Assembly: GCF_902859935.1 (NCBI RefSeq) | Contig: NZ_CADIKI010000020.1 | Coordinates: forward strand, 1 to 64,000 | Source of the DNA: Paraburkholderia fynbosensis | GTDB taxonomy: Bacteria; Pseudomonadota; Gammaproteobacteria; Burkholderiales; Burkholderiaceae | Reading direction: 5' to 3' | DNA length: 64,000 bases | In this document: piece after piece, positions 16,208-24,963 of the stretch | Numbering within the stretch: position 1 is the first letter of the stretch | Layout: each line of letters begins with the position of its first letter | The notes under the pieces: generated by a model | Told to the model about the DNA's origin: nothing | Databases searched by the model: none | What the model saw: the letters and a program-made list of their open reading frames with translations, nothing else | Position numbers and translations under genes: made by a program

Positions 16208-18397
16208 TCATACCTTCAACATCGCGGGATTGATCGGCAGCTTGCGGATACGCGTGCCGGTGGCAGCCGCCACTGCATTCGCCACGGCCGGGAATAGCGC
16301 CGACGTGCCCGCTTCGCCGATGCCGCCCGGCGCCTCGGCACTATCGATGATATGCGTTTCGATCGCCGGAGCCTCGTTAATGCGCATGACCCGATAGTCG
16401 TTGAAATTGCCCTGCTCGATGCGACCGTTGCGGAACGTGATCTCGCCCCAGAGCACTGCCGACGACGCAAAGACGATGCCCCCTTCGATCTGCGCACGAA
16501 TCGTGTCCGGATTCACGGTATGTCCGCAGTCGACTGCGCAGACAATCCGACGGATCCGAACTTGTCCTTGCTCGTTCACTTCGACCTCGGCGACTTCAGC
16601 GAGATAGGACGCGAATGCAAACTGAACGCTAATGCCCCTGCCAATGCGGACTCCGCGTTTTGCTGCGGGCAACGGCGTTGTCCAGCCGGCTTCGCTTGCG
16701 GCAGTCTCCAGCACACGTTTTGCGCGAGGCTGATGCGCCAGCAGCGCACGGCGGTATTCGAACGGATCCTTGCCGGCAGCATGCGCAAGCTCGTCCATGA
16801 AGCTCTCCACGACGAACACATTGTGCGTGGGGCCGACGCCACGCCACTTGCCAATCGGCATCGGCGTTTCGTAACGAACGTAGTTCACCTTCACGTTCGG
16901 AATGTCATACAGCAGATTGATCGCGCCGTTGACTGCGTCGGGATCGACGCCATTCTTGAACGTACTTGGCAGATAGCGCGCCATCACCGCGGCGCCGGTC
17001 ACTTTGTGAGCCCAAGCCTGCGGTTGCCCACTCGAATCGAGAAGTGCCTCAAAGCGGTTCAGGTAGTACGTCCGCGGCAGCCCCTGCTGGATATCCTCTT
17101 CCCGCGACCAGACGAATTTGACCGGCCCCTGTACCTGCTTCGCAAAACGAACCGACTGTGTCACGTAGTCCACTTCGAGACGGCGCCCGAACCCGCCACC
17201 AAGGTATTGATTGTGCACGCGGACTTTTTCCAACGACAGACCGGTGACCTCGGCCGCAGTAGCCTGCGCGCGCGCCGGCACCTGGGTACCGCACCACACG
17301 TCGCAGCCGTCCAGTGTCACATGGACCGTGCAATTCATCGGCTCCATTGTTGCATGAGCGAGAAACGGCAATTCATACCGCGCTTCGATGCGATTTCCCT
17401 TTCCGTTCAGCGCATTCGCAACATCTCCGATATGCTGTGCAACCACGCCGTCGTTCGCCGACGCCTGTTCCATCTTCGCGATCAAGGATGCGTTGGAGAA
17501 TCGTGCGTTGACACCGTCGTCCCATTCGATAACCAATGCCGCCAGCCCCTGCTTGGCAGCCCACATATGGTCGGCGACCACCGCAACCGCGTCGTCGATT
17601 TGCACAACCTGCTTCACACCCGCAATCTGCAGGGCTCGCCGCGCGTCTACGCTCTTCAGCCTGCCGCCTACCACCGGACTAGCTGCCACCGTCGCGATGC
17701 GCATTCCCGGCACTCTCACGTCGATGCCAAAGCCTGCGCTACCGTCTACCTTGGCGCGCGCGTCGAGCCGCTTGACGGGCGTACCGACCAGCTTGAAAGT
17801 ACGCGGATCCTTCAGGGCAACGTTGTGTGGCAAGGGGAGCTTCGCTGCAAGCACGCTCAGCGGGCCATAGCTCAACGTGCGTCCCGTCGGCACATGCCTG
17901 ACTGTGCCATTTTCAGCGCGACAGCTGGCTGGGTCTGCTTTCCAGTTCATCGCCGCGGCGTTGACAAGCAATACGCGACAAGCGGCACCGGCCTGCCGCA
18001 TCGGTAACCATTCGCTTCGCGTCGATGCAGATGCCCCAGTAATCTGACTGCCGATCACCGGGTCGCGATACAGAACGTCGTTGGCGGGCGCGTGTTCAAG
18101 TGCGATGTTGTCGAGCGCGATCTCCAACTCCTCCGCAATCAGCATGGGGATCGATGTGTAAGAGCCCTGCCCCATCTCCACGCGCGGCATGATGAGCGTG
18201 ACCTGCCCCGAGGGCGCGATTCGAATGAACGCGTCGGGTGCGAACACATTTGCCTCGGAACTATCCGGGACGATCGGCGCCGCATCGACTGCGGTCGGAA
18301 AAGCGATACCGAGCATGAGCCCCCCGCCCGCCGCCGAGAACATCTTCAGGAATTGACGCCGCGATAATGGTGCGCGCGCGGGTGACATGTTAGACAT
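16208..18397 (-). CDS. Molybdopterin-binding aldehyde/isoquinoline oxidoreductase large subunit, Tat-exported
   Basis: A 729-residue member of the xanthine dehydrogenase family, IorB-like. A Tat signal (SRRQFLKMFSAAGG) is at residues 12-25. Conserved cofactor contacts include VEMGQGSYTSIPM near residue 73, QVPARAQATAAEV near 372, QYLGGGFGRRLEVDY near 395 and EAPGGIGEAGTSALFPAVANAV near 695, the last carrying the catalytic glutamate (GIGE). These periplasmic enzymes need a small [2Fe-2S] partner and usually a cytochrome; neither gene is adjacent, so a partner elsewhere or loss of function is likely. Confidence 0.88.
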   Translation of the reverse strand: MSNMSPARAPLSRRQFLKMFSAAGGGLMLGIAFPTAVDAAPIVPDSSEANVFAPDAFIRIAPSGQVTLIMPRVEMGQGSYTSIPMLIAEELEIALDNIALEHAPANDVLYRDPVIGSQITGASASTRSEWLPMRQAGAACRVLLVNAAAMNWKADPASCRAENGTVRHVPTGRTLSYGPLSVLAAKLPLPHNVALKDPRTFKLVGTPVKRLDARAKVDGSAGFGIDVRVPGMRIATVAASPVVGGRLKSVDARRALQIAGVKQVVQIDDAVAVVADHMWAAKQGLAALVIEWDDGVNARFSNASLIAKMEQASANDGVVAQHIGDVANALNGKGNRIEARYELPFLAHATMEPMNCTVHVTLDGCDVWCGTQVPARAQATAAEVTGLSLEKVRVHNQYLGGGFGRRLEVDYVTQSVRFAKQVQGPVKFVWSREEDIQQGLPRTYYLNRFEALLDSSGQPQAWAHKVTGAAVMARYLPSTFKNGVDPDAVNGAINLLYDIPNVKVNYVRYETPMPIGKWRGVGPTHNVFVVESFMDELAHAAGKDPFEYRRALLAHQPRAKRVLETAASEAGWTTPLPAAKRGVRIGRGISVQFAFASYLAEVAEVEVNEQGQVRIRRIVCAVDCGHTVNPDTIRAQIEGGIVFASSAVLWGEITFRNGRIEQGNFNDYRVMRINEAPAIETHIIDSAEAPGGIGEAGTSALFPAVANAVAAATGTRIRKLPINPAMLKV

Positions 18398-18556
18398 ACA
18401 GTAAATCCCTCGTCGATTGCGGGCAGTCGCTCAGCTGCCGTTGCCGTCAACGGTAGCGTGCGTTACGTCGAGGATAGGCGCCATGAACGCGCAATTGGGG
18501 TGAATTCTTGTGAAATGACGTGAGCGGCGCGGCCAGGTCGCGCCGCCGAGGGAACG

Positions 18557-19540
18557 TCAGTACATCGGCAGATAGTCCACCGGCACCCAGACATAACCTT
18601 TGCCCGCTTTGCGCAGATGGCCGATACCCGGGAACGAGACGTGCGCGGTTCCAACCAGGTAGCCACGCTCAGCCGCCTCGTCGAAAATCCTGCGGCGCGA
18701 CACGATTGCCTCCTTGGAGTCGTTATCGAAGGCGATGGCGATCGACGGATTGTCGAATTGAACAGCGGGCAGATGGATGATGTCGCCGCAGATCAACATC
18801 GTCTGACCGCTGCTGTCCACGCGATAGACCGTATGTCCTTCAGTGTGCCCCGGCGCAGGAACGCTACGAATGCCCGGGATCAGTTGAGTTGCGCCTTCGA
18901 ACGGCTGGAAGTGGCCAGCCTGGATGTAGGGCGTCAACGCCGCGGTTGCCTCCCCAAAGCGGAAGTCGTTGGGCGCCCGCTTCGCGTTTGCTTCATTCAG
19001 CCACTCCGCAGCCTCGTGCCGGTCCGCTCGTACGATCGCATTCGGAAAGGTCATTTTTCCGTCGGTCACCAGACCGCCGACGTGATCCGGATGAAAGTGC
19101 GTGACGTAGATTTCGTCAATCTGCTCCGGCCGATAACCCGCAGCTTTCAGATTCGCCAGCAGATGCCCTGCTCCCGGGCCATACCCTCGATCAAAAGTTC
19201 CGAGCCCAGCGTCGATAAGCACCAGCTTCGAGCCGGTGTTAATCAGGTAGGCATTGATCGACATGTTGATCGGGTTCGAAAGGAACGCACGCTTGAGTCC
19301 CTGATTGACTACCGCCGGGGTGGTGTTCGTCATCAGTTTCGCGACCGGCGCAGCGAATGTGCCGTCGGAAATCGTGGTCACCTCGAAGTCGCCGAGCATG
19401 ATCCGGTAGTAGCCTGGCGCGGATGTCTTGACCATCGACGCCGCCGCATAAGCAGGCACGGTCATGACACCGAGCAGTGCACCGGTCACGACTAGAATTA
19501 ACATCCTCGAAGACCGTAGAACCTTGTGTTTGTTGAGCAT
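18557..19540 (-). CDS. Exported metallo-beta-lactamase-fold hydrolase
   Basis: A 327-residue protein with a signal peptide ending at AYA near residue 32. The metal-binding motif THFHPDHVGG (H148, H150, D152, H153) and later ligands in PAPGHTEGHT and ICGDIIH are complete, so the dinuclear zinc site should be intact. Members hydrolyse lactones, phosphodiesters or beta-lactams; this sequence is closest in style to AHL-lactonase-like/quorum-quenching MBLs, but the substrate is not determinable. It stands alone, 230 bases from the HxlR gene. Confidence 0.85.
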   Translation of the reverse strand: MLNKHKVLRSSRMLILVVTGALLGVMTVPAYAAASMVKTSAPGYYRIMLGDFEVTTISDGTFAAPVAKLMTNTTPAVVNQGLKRAFLSNPINMSINAYLINTGSKLVLIDAGLGTFDRGYGPGAGHLLANLKAAGYRPEQIDEIYVTHFHPDHVGGLVTDGKMTFPNAIVRADRHEAAEWLNEANAKRAPNDFRFGEATAALTPYIQAGHFQPFEGATQLIPGIRSVPAPGHTEGHTVYRVDSSGQTMLICGDIIHLPAVQFDNPSIAIAFDNDSKEAIVSRRRIFDEAAERGYLVGTAHVSFPGIGHLRKAGKGYVWVPVDYLPMY

Positions 19541-19769
19541 TCATTTTCCCCTTGCTTATCGGTCCGACGCGCGCGCCGGTTGGCGACGTATGCGCCATTC
19601 CGCTGCCTCGTTCGTGCGTAGGGCACTGGCGAAGCAACAGAGCTTATCGACGATGCTAAGTGGGCGACGCTGGCTGGGGAATGCTACTAAAGAAGCATGC
19701 CGTGGCGTGGACAAGACGGATCAGTCCGTGAACAAAAATTGATGCTTGCGTGGTCGCAGACCGCGAATG

Positions 19770-20177
19770 TCAGCTTTGTTCCGCGTTAGCCGCAGCAACC
19801 GCGTGAGGAAGATCGCGACGCAATTCGGTCCAACGCAGGATTGCATCGAGCGCTGGGCATAGCGCCTGCCCGACCTCAGTGAGGCGGTACTCCACCTTGG
19901 GAGGCACTTCGGGATAGACGGTGCGTTGCACGAGACCGTCATTCTCCAGCTCACGCAAATGCTGGCTCAGCATTTTCTGCGATACGCCATGAATTCTGCG
20001 CTCGAGTTCCGAAAACCGCAGCACCGGCTCGCTGAACAGATGGAAGATGATGATCATCTTCCAGCGGCCTTCGAGAACACGCAAGGCATCCTCGACACCA
20101 GCAGCTGCCGCCTCTGGTGCCCAATCATCGTACTTACTCGCAGGTAAGTACGCCACTTTCTCGTGCGTACTTGTCAT
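19770..20177 (-). CDS. HxlR-family (DUF24) winged-helix regulator
   Basis: A 135-residue regulator. Family motifs are all present: LEGRWKMIIIFHLF near residue 35, RFSELERRIHGVSQKMLSQHLRELENDGLV (about 53-82) and VYPEVPPKVEYRLTEVG. HxlR/DUF24 proteins are often sensors of electrophiles or quinones through a cysteine; the only late cysteine is in QALCPALD. It is divergent from the SnoaL/SDR pair. A perfect 9-bp inverted repeat falls inside its own first codons (20129-20152), listed separately. Confidence 0.88.
   Translation of the reverse strand: MTSTHEKVAYLPASKYDDWAPEAAAAGVEDALRVLEGRWKMIIIFHLFSEPVLRFSELERRIHGVSQKMLSQHLRELENDGLVQRTVYPEVPPKVEYRLTEVGQALCPALDAILRWTELRRDLPHAVAAANAEQS
20129..20152. 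promoter_or_regulatory. Inverted repeat, candidate HxlR operator
   Basis: CGTACTTAC (20129-20137) and GTAAGTACG (20144-20152) are perfect 9-bp arms around a 6-base spacer. Palindromes with ACTTAC/GTAAGT arms are known DNA sites of DUF24/HxlR regulators. It lies within codons 9-16 of hxlR, so autorepression would act just inside the gene, or the true start is downstream. Confidence 0.55.
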
Positions 20178-20242
20178 GATGTCACTTAAGGAGCGATCCT
20201 TCGCATTCGCAAATCAATGCCACAAGGCCGAAAGGAGTGCAC

Positions 20243-20584
20243 TTGCAAGTTCAACTACCGCCGCTGATCGCGGCCTACTTCGATGCCGTCGACGCCGAAG
20301 CAATTGAGGAACAGGTCGCCTGTTTTTCGATCGACGCAAATGTCAACGATGTCGGCGAACACAAGACCATGGCGGGACATGATGCGATCCGCAAATGGCT
20401 TACCGACACCGCGAAAGCATACCGCTTTACTGTAACTCCTGCTGATTGCCAGGAATCGGGAGAGAACGTCTGGACCGTCCAGACAGAGATCGCCGGCAGC
20501 TTCCCGGGCAGTCCGCTTCCCTTTGCATACACCTTCACCGTCGCTGAAGGCAGCATTCACACACTGTTGATCGAGCAAAAATGA
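20243..20584 (+). CDS. SnoaL/NTF2-like small protein
   Basis: About 113 residues with the cone-shaped NTF2-like fold pattern: LIAAYFDAVDAEAIEEQVACFSIDANVNDVGEHKT, then a middle segment with WTVQTEIAGSFPG and a last strand FAYTFTVAEGSIHTLLI. A TTG at 20243 is preferred over a GTG at 20237 because AAAGGAG (20231-20237) gives the TTG a normal five-base spacing and overlaps the GTG. Members include isomerases, cyclases and non-enzymatic binders. Its stop overlaps the SDR start (ATGA), so the two are coupled. Confidence 0.75.
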   Translation: MQVQLPPLIAAYFDAVDAEAIEEQVACFSIDANVNDVGEHKTMAGHDAIRKWLTDTAKAYRFTVTPADCQESGENVWTVQTEIAGSFPGSPLPFAYTFTVAEGSIHTLLIEQK

Positions 20585-21381
20585 CCATGCCAGTCCTGAT
20601 CGAATTATCCCGGGAACTCGTGGGTAAGCGAGCGCTCGTCACTGGGGGCACCAAAGGAATGGGCGAGGCGATCGTGCGGCGTCTGCGCGCAGCGGGTGCC
20701 ACGGTCTTCACGACAGCGCGCACCGCCCCAGCGACGCTGGAACACGAAGATCTTTTCATTGCTGCAGACATTGGCACAGCGGAAGGCGCGGCACGCGTTG
20801 TCGAAGCAGCGCTCGCACGACTTGGGACTGTGGATATTCTCGTCAACAACGTCGGCGGCTCTTCCGCCCCCGCTGGCGGAGCATTGGCGCTCGACGATGC
20901 CCTTTGGCAGGCCGCACTCGACCAGAATTTGCTTGCAGCCGTGCGGCTTGACCGCGGGCTCCTGCAACCGATGCTGGCGCAAGGTTACGGTGTCATCGTG
21001 CACATCTCGTCGATTCAGCGCCGTCTGCCGCTATACGACGCAACACTGGCCTACGCGGCCGCGAAAGCCGCCTTGACCAACTATAGCAAGGGCCTGTCGA
21101 ACCAGTTCTCGGGGTCCGGCATCCGGATCAACACTGTGGCGCCAGGTTTCATCGAAACGACGGCCGCTACGGCGCTCATCGAGCGAATCGCCAGTGCATC
21201 GAACACGGACGCCGATGGCGCACGTCAGATACTGATGGACTCGCTCGGTGGAATTCCGCTGGGCCGTCCCGGACGGCCGGACGAGGTCGCGGAACTGGTC
21301 GCATTCCTTGTCTCCGAGCGCGCTTCGTCGATCACGGGCAGCGAGTACGTGATCGATGGTGGCACGATTCCAACTGTGTAA
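20581..21381 (+). CDS. Short-chain dehydrogenase/reductase
   Basis: A 266-residue classical SDR. The cofactor motif ALVTGGTKGMGEAIV (TGxxxGxG) is near residue 18, the stabilising NNVGG near residue 90, and the catalytic Tyr-x3-Lys in YAAAKAAL near residue 158 with the serine in ISSIQRR. The C-terminus has the common ending SSITGSEYVIDGGTIPTV. Probably NAD(P)H-dependent reduction or oxidation of a small hydroxy/keto compound. It forms a two-gene unit with the SnoaL-like protein, divergent from hxlR. Confidence 0.9.
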   Translation: MTMPVLIELSRELVGKRALVTGGTKGMGEAIVRRLRAAGATVFTTARTAPATLEHEDLFIAADIGTAEGAARVVEAALARLGTVDILVNNVGGSSAPAGGALALDDALWQAALDQNLLAAVRLDRGLLQPMLAQGYGVIVHISSIQRRLPLYDATLAYAAAKAALTNYSKGLSNQFSGSGIRINTVAPGFIETTAATALIERIASASNTDADGARQILMDSLGGIPLGRPGRPDEVAELVAFLVSERASSITGSEYVIDGGTIPTV

Positions 21382-21394
21382 AGTTAGAAAAATG

Positions 21395-21424
21395 AGAGCC
21401 CCGAACGATTTCGTTCGGGGCTCT
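21395..21424. terminator. Bidirectional intrinsic terminator
   Basis: Fourteen-base perfect arms (21395-21408 and 21411-21424; GAGCCCCGAACG core) with a 2-base centre. On the minus strand a T-rich tract (complement of 21384-21394) follows the stem; on the plus strand the tail is weak (CTTGTG). It separates the plus-strand SDR from the minus-strand ligase relic. Confidence 0.8.
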
Positions 21425-21492
21425 TGTGCTGCCGCTCCTAAGATGCCGCGATCCGCATCTTTCGAATTGGACCGGGCCAAACCTCGGTTGCC

Positions 21493-21873
21493 TCACAACG
21501 GTCCAATGACGGCGACACCGTCGGCGGCTAGCACGCTCTCACCGGCGCGCAGAACGAAAACCGGGTTGATCTCCGCTTCGATGAGTCGCTCGCCAAGCTG
21601 CGCAGCCATCCGCGAGAGCGCGGCGAGCGCAGAAACTGTGGCATCGACATCCGCTCTCGGTTGGCCGCGATAACCGTCGAGCAGCGGCCACGTCTTTCGC
21701 GACTGGAGCATCGTCAATGCCTCCTCGTGCGATAGAGGGGCGCTTGCGGGCAGCAACTTCGTCGTCGTATCCTTGAATAGCTCCGCTGTGACGCCGCCCA
21801 TTCCCAGCAGGACCGCCGTGCCAAGCGAATCTCGATGCAGTCCAAAGATAAGCTCAATTCCACCTGTCACCAT
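21493..21873 (-). pseudogene. C-terminal relic of an ADP-forming acyl-CoA synthetase/ATP-grasp protein
   Basis: The 126-residue frame matches only the end of the ATP-grasp domain of acetate-CoA ligase (ADP-forming)/acyl-CoA synthetase proteins: FGLHRDSLGTAVLLGMGGVTAELFKD, then a segment with LLDGYRG and finally LIEAEINPVFVL, the typical ending E-x-N-P. Full enzymes have about 700 residues; everything upstream is missing and the sequence beyond 21873 does not continue the match. Treated as a truncated gene. Confidence 0.75.
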
Positions 21874-22504
21874 TTGCCGGGCGTCTATCCTTAACGAAGG
21901 CTACCCGCATCGCACATCGATCAGCGTCCGCCACGCCAAGGCAGGAAGCAGAGATCACGCGTGTCGCGTTTCGCACCACGATGGACGAGTGGATAGTCCA
22001 CGGACACTGCCGCGCGACGTGGCAAGCCGGGATCACATCTATCGCAGCGCTGCGACTAAAGCAGGAACCGAGCTACACATTCAAGATCACTTTCGCCAGC
22101 GAACATTTCGACCAGCCGCAAATCGAAGTAAATATCGCACCCCTTCTCCCGCCTCTTGGCGAATAGATTCGCAAACGGCTGGCTGCATCCTGCGGCCCAG
22201 ACGGTGCTCGCTGGAACGTCACATTTCGTCTGTTCCGTAGGCAACCCATCAACTATTTCCTTGACGACAAAAGCGCAATCGCGCTCCAGCCCTGTCCATT
22301 GACGTGGACGCGCACGCTTAACGGAAATTCACAACGTTGCACTGTATCGGTTCAGGCCGCACGCGCATTATCAATCTGGTCGATACCTTCGAGCTCGCCT
22401 GACCTGTCGTGGCGGCCTCAGCTAACAAGGGAGCCCGCGCCACCCGCGCGTGCTCTTTCAGCACAAGAAGGAATCTTTCCCAACCTTTATGCGGGCTCAG
22501 CGAT
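21874..22504. other. Degenerate spacer
   Basis: About 630 bases between the ligase relic and the aldehyde dehydrogenase. One plus-strand frame (21981-22166) is open for 61 residues, but it has no family signature and no ribosome site. This looks like rearranged DNA; I see no IS ends. Confidence 0.5.
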
Positions 22505-24001
22505 ATGAACGCATCCGACACATCATTAAACGGCTCGATTGCCCTCTACGGCGATTTCGATAAGCAGTACATCTCTGGACGGTCCCGCTATGGAAACGGC
22601 AACGGCGAAATCCGGGACCTCGATCCATATACGAGTGCCGTCCTCACGGAAATTCCGGTGGCCAGCCGCTCGGATGTCGATGACGCATTTCAGGCGGCCC
22701 ATACAGCGCAAGTCGAATGGGCTCGAACGAGCGCGGCCGAGCGCGCAGGAGTCCTGTTGCGCGCAGCCACGATCATGGAGCGTCGCAAGGAGGAGATCGT
22801 CGGCTGGCTGATCCGCGAGTCGGGGAGCACGCGCATTAAGGCAACACTTGAATGGCAGGCCGTCTACGCGATGATGACGCAGTTCGCCGGCTACCCTTAT
22901 CAGGCTAAGGGTGAAATCCTACCCGCAGACGTGCCCGGGAAGGAGCATCGGGTGTATCGCCGTCCCATAGGGGTGGTGAGCGTAATCAGCCCGTGGAACT
23001 GGCCACTGCACCTGACTACCCGCTCAATCGCTCCAGCCTTGGCACTAGGCAACGCGGTCGTCGTGAAGCCGGCGAGCGAAACGCCCGTGACCGGCGGGCT
23101 GCTGCTCGCGCGCCTCTTCGAAGAGGCCGGTCTGCCGCCCGGTCTGCTGAATGTCGTGATCGGCAACTCGTCGGAGATTGGTGATCATTTCGTGACGCAT
23201 CCGCTATCGCCATTCGTTTCTTTCACTGGATCAACGCCGGTTGGCCGACATGTAGGTTCCCTTGCGATGACGGGGCCGACCCTGAAACGCGCAGCCCTCG
23301 AACTGGGAGGCAACGCCCCGCTCGTGGTCCTCGAAGATGCGGATCTGGAACTAGCGGTTCATGCGGCGATTGTCGGCAAATTTCTGCATCAGGGACAGAT
23401 TTGCGTGGCCACCAACCGGATCATGGTGCATCGCTCGATACATGATTCCTTTGTTGAGGCCTTTGTGGCACGCGCATCCGCACTCAAAGTCGGCAATCCA
23501 AACGACGCGGATACGGTCATTGGTCCAGTCATCAGCCAGCGTCAAGCCGACGCACTCAAACGGTTGCTGGCCCGAGGTCTCGAACAAGGCGCCAAGCCCG
23601 TACTCGGCGGCCAATTCAATGGGTTGGTTTTACCGCCACAGGTGCTGACGGGCGTGCAGCCTGAACACGAACTCGCACAACAGGAAAGCTTCGGCCCCAT
23701 TGCGCCAATACTGAGGTTTAACACCGAAGAAGAGGCATTGGAGGCAGTGAACGGCACCGAATTCGGCCTGTCCAGCGCGGTGTTCACCCGCGACCTGGAG
23801 CGCGGTGCACGCTTCGCGAGTCACGTGGAAGCGGGTATGACCCATATCAACGACTTCACGGCCAACGACTATCCGAACACGCCGTTCGGTGGCGAAAAGA
23901 ATTCCGGACTCGGCCGCTTCGGCGGACAGTGGATCATTGACGAGATGACCCGCACACACTGGGTTTCCGTGCAGCACGCACCACGGACATACCCGTTCTA
24001 A
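22505..24001 (+). CDS. Aldehyde dehydrogenase (benzaldehyde/vanillin dehydrogenase-like)
   Basis: A 498-residue aldehyde dehydrogenase. Key motifs: SPWNWPLHL near residue 165, the glutamate in LELGGNAPLV near residue 265, the nucleophile cysteine in HQGQICVATNR near residue 300, and NTPFGGEKNSGLGRFGG. The QGQIC context (in place of GQTC) and EKNSGLGR ending are typical of the benzaldehyde/salicylaldehyde/vanillin dehydrogenase branch. The start at 22505 is the first ATG with a normal family N-terminus; no strong ribosome site is visible. Followed 26 bases later by an SDR gene on the same strand. Confidence 0.88.
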   Translation: MNASDTSLNGSIALYGDFDKQYISGRSRYGNGNGEIRDLDPYTSAVLTEIPVASRSDVDDAFQAAHTAQVEWARTSAAERAGVLLRAATIMERRKEEIVGWLIRESGSTRIKATLEWQAVYAMMTQFAGYPYQAKGEILPADVPGKEHRVYRRPIGVVSVISPWNWPLHLTTRSIAPALALGNAVVVKPASETPVTGGLLLARLFEEAGLPPGLLNVVIGNSSEIGDHFVTHPLSPFVSFTGSTPVGRHVGSLAMTGPTLKRAALELGGNAPLVVLEDADLELAVHAAIVGKFLHQGQICVATNRIMVHRSIHDSFVEAFVARASALKVGNPNDADTVIGPVISQRQADALKRLLARGLEQGAKPVLGGQFNGLVLPPQVLTGVQPEHELAQQESFGPIAPILRFNTEEEALEAVNGTEFGLSSAVFTRDLERGARFASHVEAGMTHINDFTANDYPNTPFGGEKNSGLGRFGGQWIIDEMTRTHWVSVQHAPRTYPF

Positions 24002-24027
24002 CGCACCGCCCCAAGGAGTACCGCATC

Positions 24028-24873
24028 ATGCCTCAAGACATTCGCAAGACCTTCTTCATCACAGGTGTGAGCACCGGCTTTGGGCGCGCGTTTTCCGAAG
24101 CGGCGCTGGCCGATGGCCACCGCGTTGTCGGCACGTTGCGCAACGAGCAGGCCCGTGCGGAATTCGAGCAACTGGCACACGGTCGCTCGTTCGGCCGCCT
24201 GCTTGACGTCACCGACACAGATGCCATCGCACCGACTGTGGCAGAAGTCGAAACGAACATTGGTCCGATCGACGTGTTGATCAACAACGCCGGCTACGGT
24301 CACGAGGGTACGATCGAAGAATCGCCACTTGAAGACCTGCGCCGTCAGTTCGACGTCAATGTGTTCGGCGCAGTCGCGGTAATCAAGGCCGTGCTGCCGT
24401 TCATGCGCGAACGCCGCTCGGGGCACATCATCAATATCACATCGATGGGCGGCCTCGTAACGTTCCCTGGACTTGGCTATTACAACAGCAGCAAGTTCGC
24501 GCTGGAGGGCCTGTCCGAAGCGCTTGCGAAGGAAATGAAACCCTTCGGCATTGCCGTCACAGCGGTCGAACCGGGCGGTTTCCGGACCGATTGGGCAGGC
24601 CGGTCGATGATCCGCGGCGTACGCAGCATAGCCGACTACGACGCCACCTTCGAGCCTATCCGCAAGACGCGTCAGGAGCGCAGCGGGAAACAGATTGGCG
24701 ATCCGTCCAAAGCCGCACGAGCCATCCTGACGCTTGTGCAATCGGTCAATCCGCCATTCCATTTGCTGCTCGGTAGCGACGCACTTGGTTTCGTGCGAGA
24801 AAAGCTTGCGAGCCTCGATAGCGATATTAAAACGTGGGAACCACTCACGCTGTCGACCGACGTTGACGCTTAG
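24028..24873 (+). CDS. Short-chain dehydrogenase/reductase, oxidoreductase DhS-like
   Basis: A 281-residue SDR. The cofactor motif FITGVSTGFGRAF is near residue 8, the NNAG motif (LINNAGYGHEG) near residue 88, and the catalytic YNSSK near residue 150. The ribosome site CAAGGAG lies ten bases before the ATG. The GVSTGFGR form and length resemble the 'SDR family oxidoreductase/short-chain dehydrogenase' group that lacks a C-terminal DGG. Probably cotranscribed with the aldehyde dehydrogenase and the aldo/keto reductase. Confidence 0.88.
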   Translation: MPQDIRKTFFITGVSTGFGRAFSEAALADGHRVVGTLRNEQARAEFEQLAHGRSFGRLLDVTDTDAIAPTVAEVETNIGPIDVLINNAGYGHEGTIEESPLEDLRRQFDVNVFGAVAVIKAVLPFMRERRSGHIINITSMGGLVTFPGLGYYNSSKFALEGLSEALAKEMKPFGIAVTAVEPGGFRTDWAGRSMIRGVRSIADYDATFEPIRKTRQERSGKQIGDPSKAARAILTLVQSVNPPFHLLLGSDALGFVREKLASLDSDIKTWEPLTLSTDVDA

Positions 24874-24963
24874 ATTGCGTCAACGCCTGATATAGGCATG
24901 CCCTGGCCAGGCCTGGAAGCGCACCTGTCTCCGCCCTATCCCGTCAAATTGAAGGATTTCACC

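Noticed and set aside
16352..18007. 551-codon plus-strand frame over the IorB-like gene
   Set aside because: Long only because of high-GC codon bias on the opposite strand; the minus-strand gene carries cofactor-binding motifs.
21981..22166. 61-codon frame between the ligase relic and the aldehyde dehydrogenase
   Set aside because: No family signature and no ribosome site; the surrounding spacer looks degenerate.
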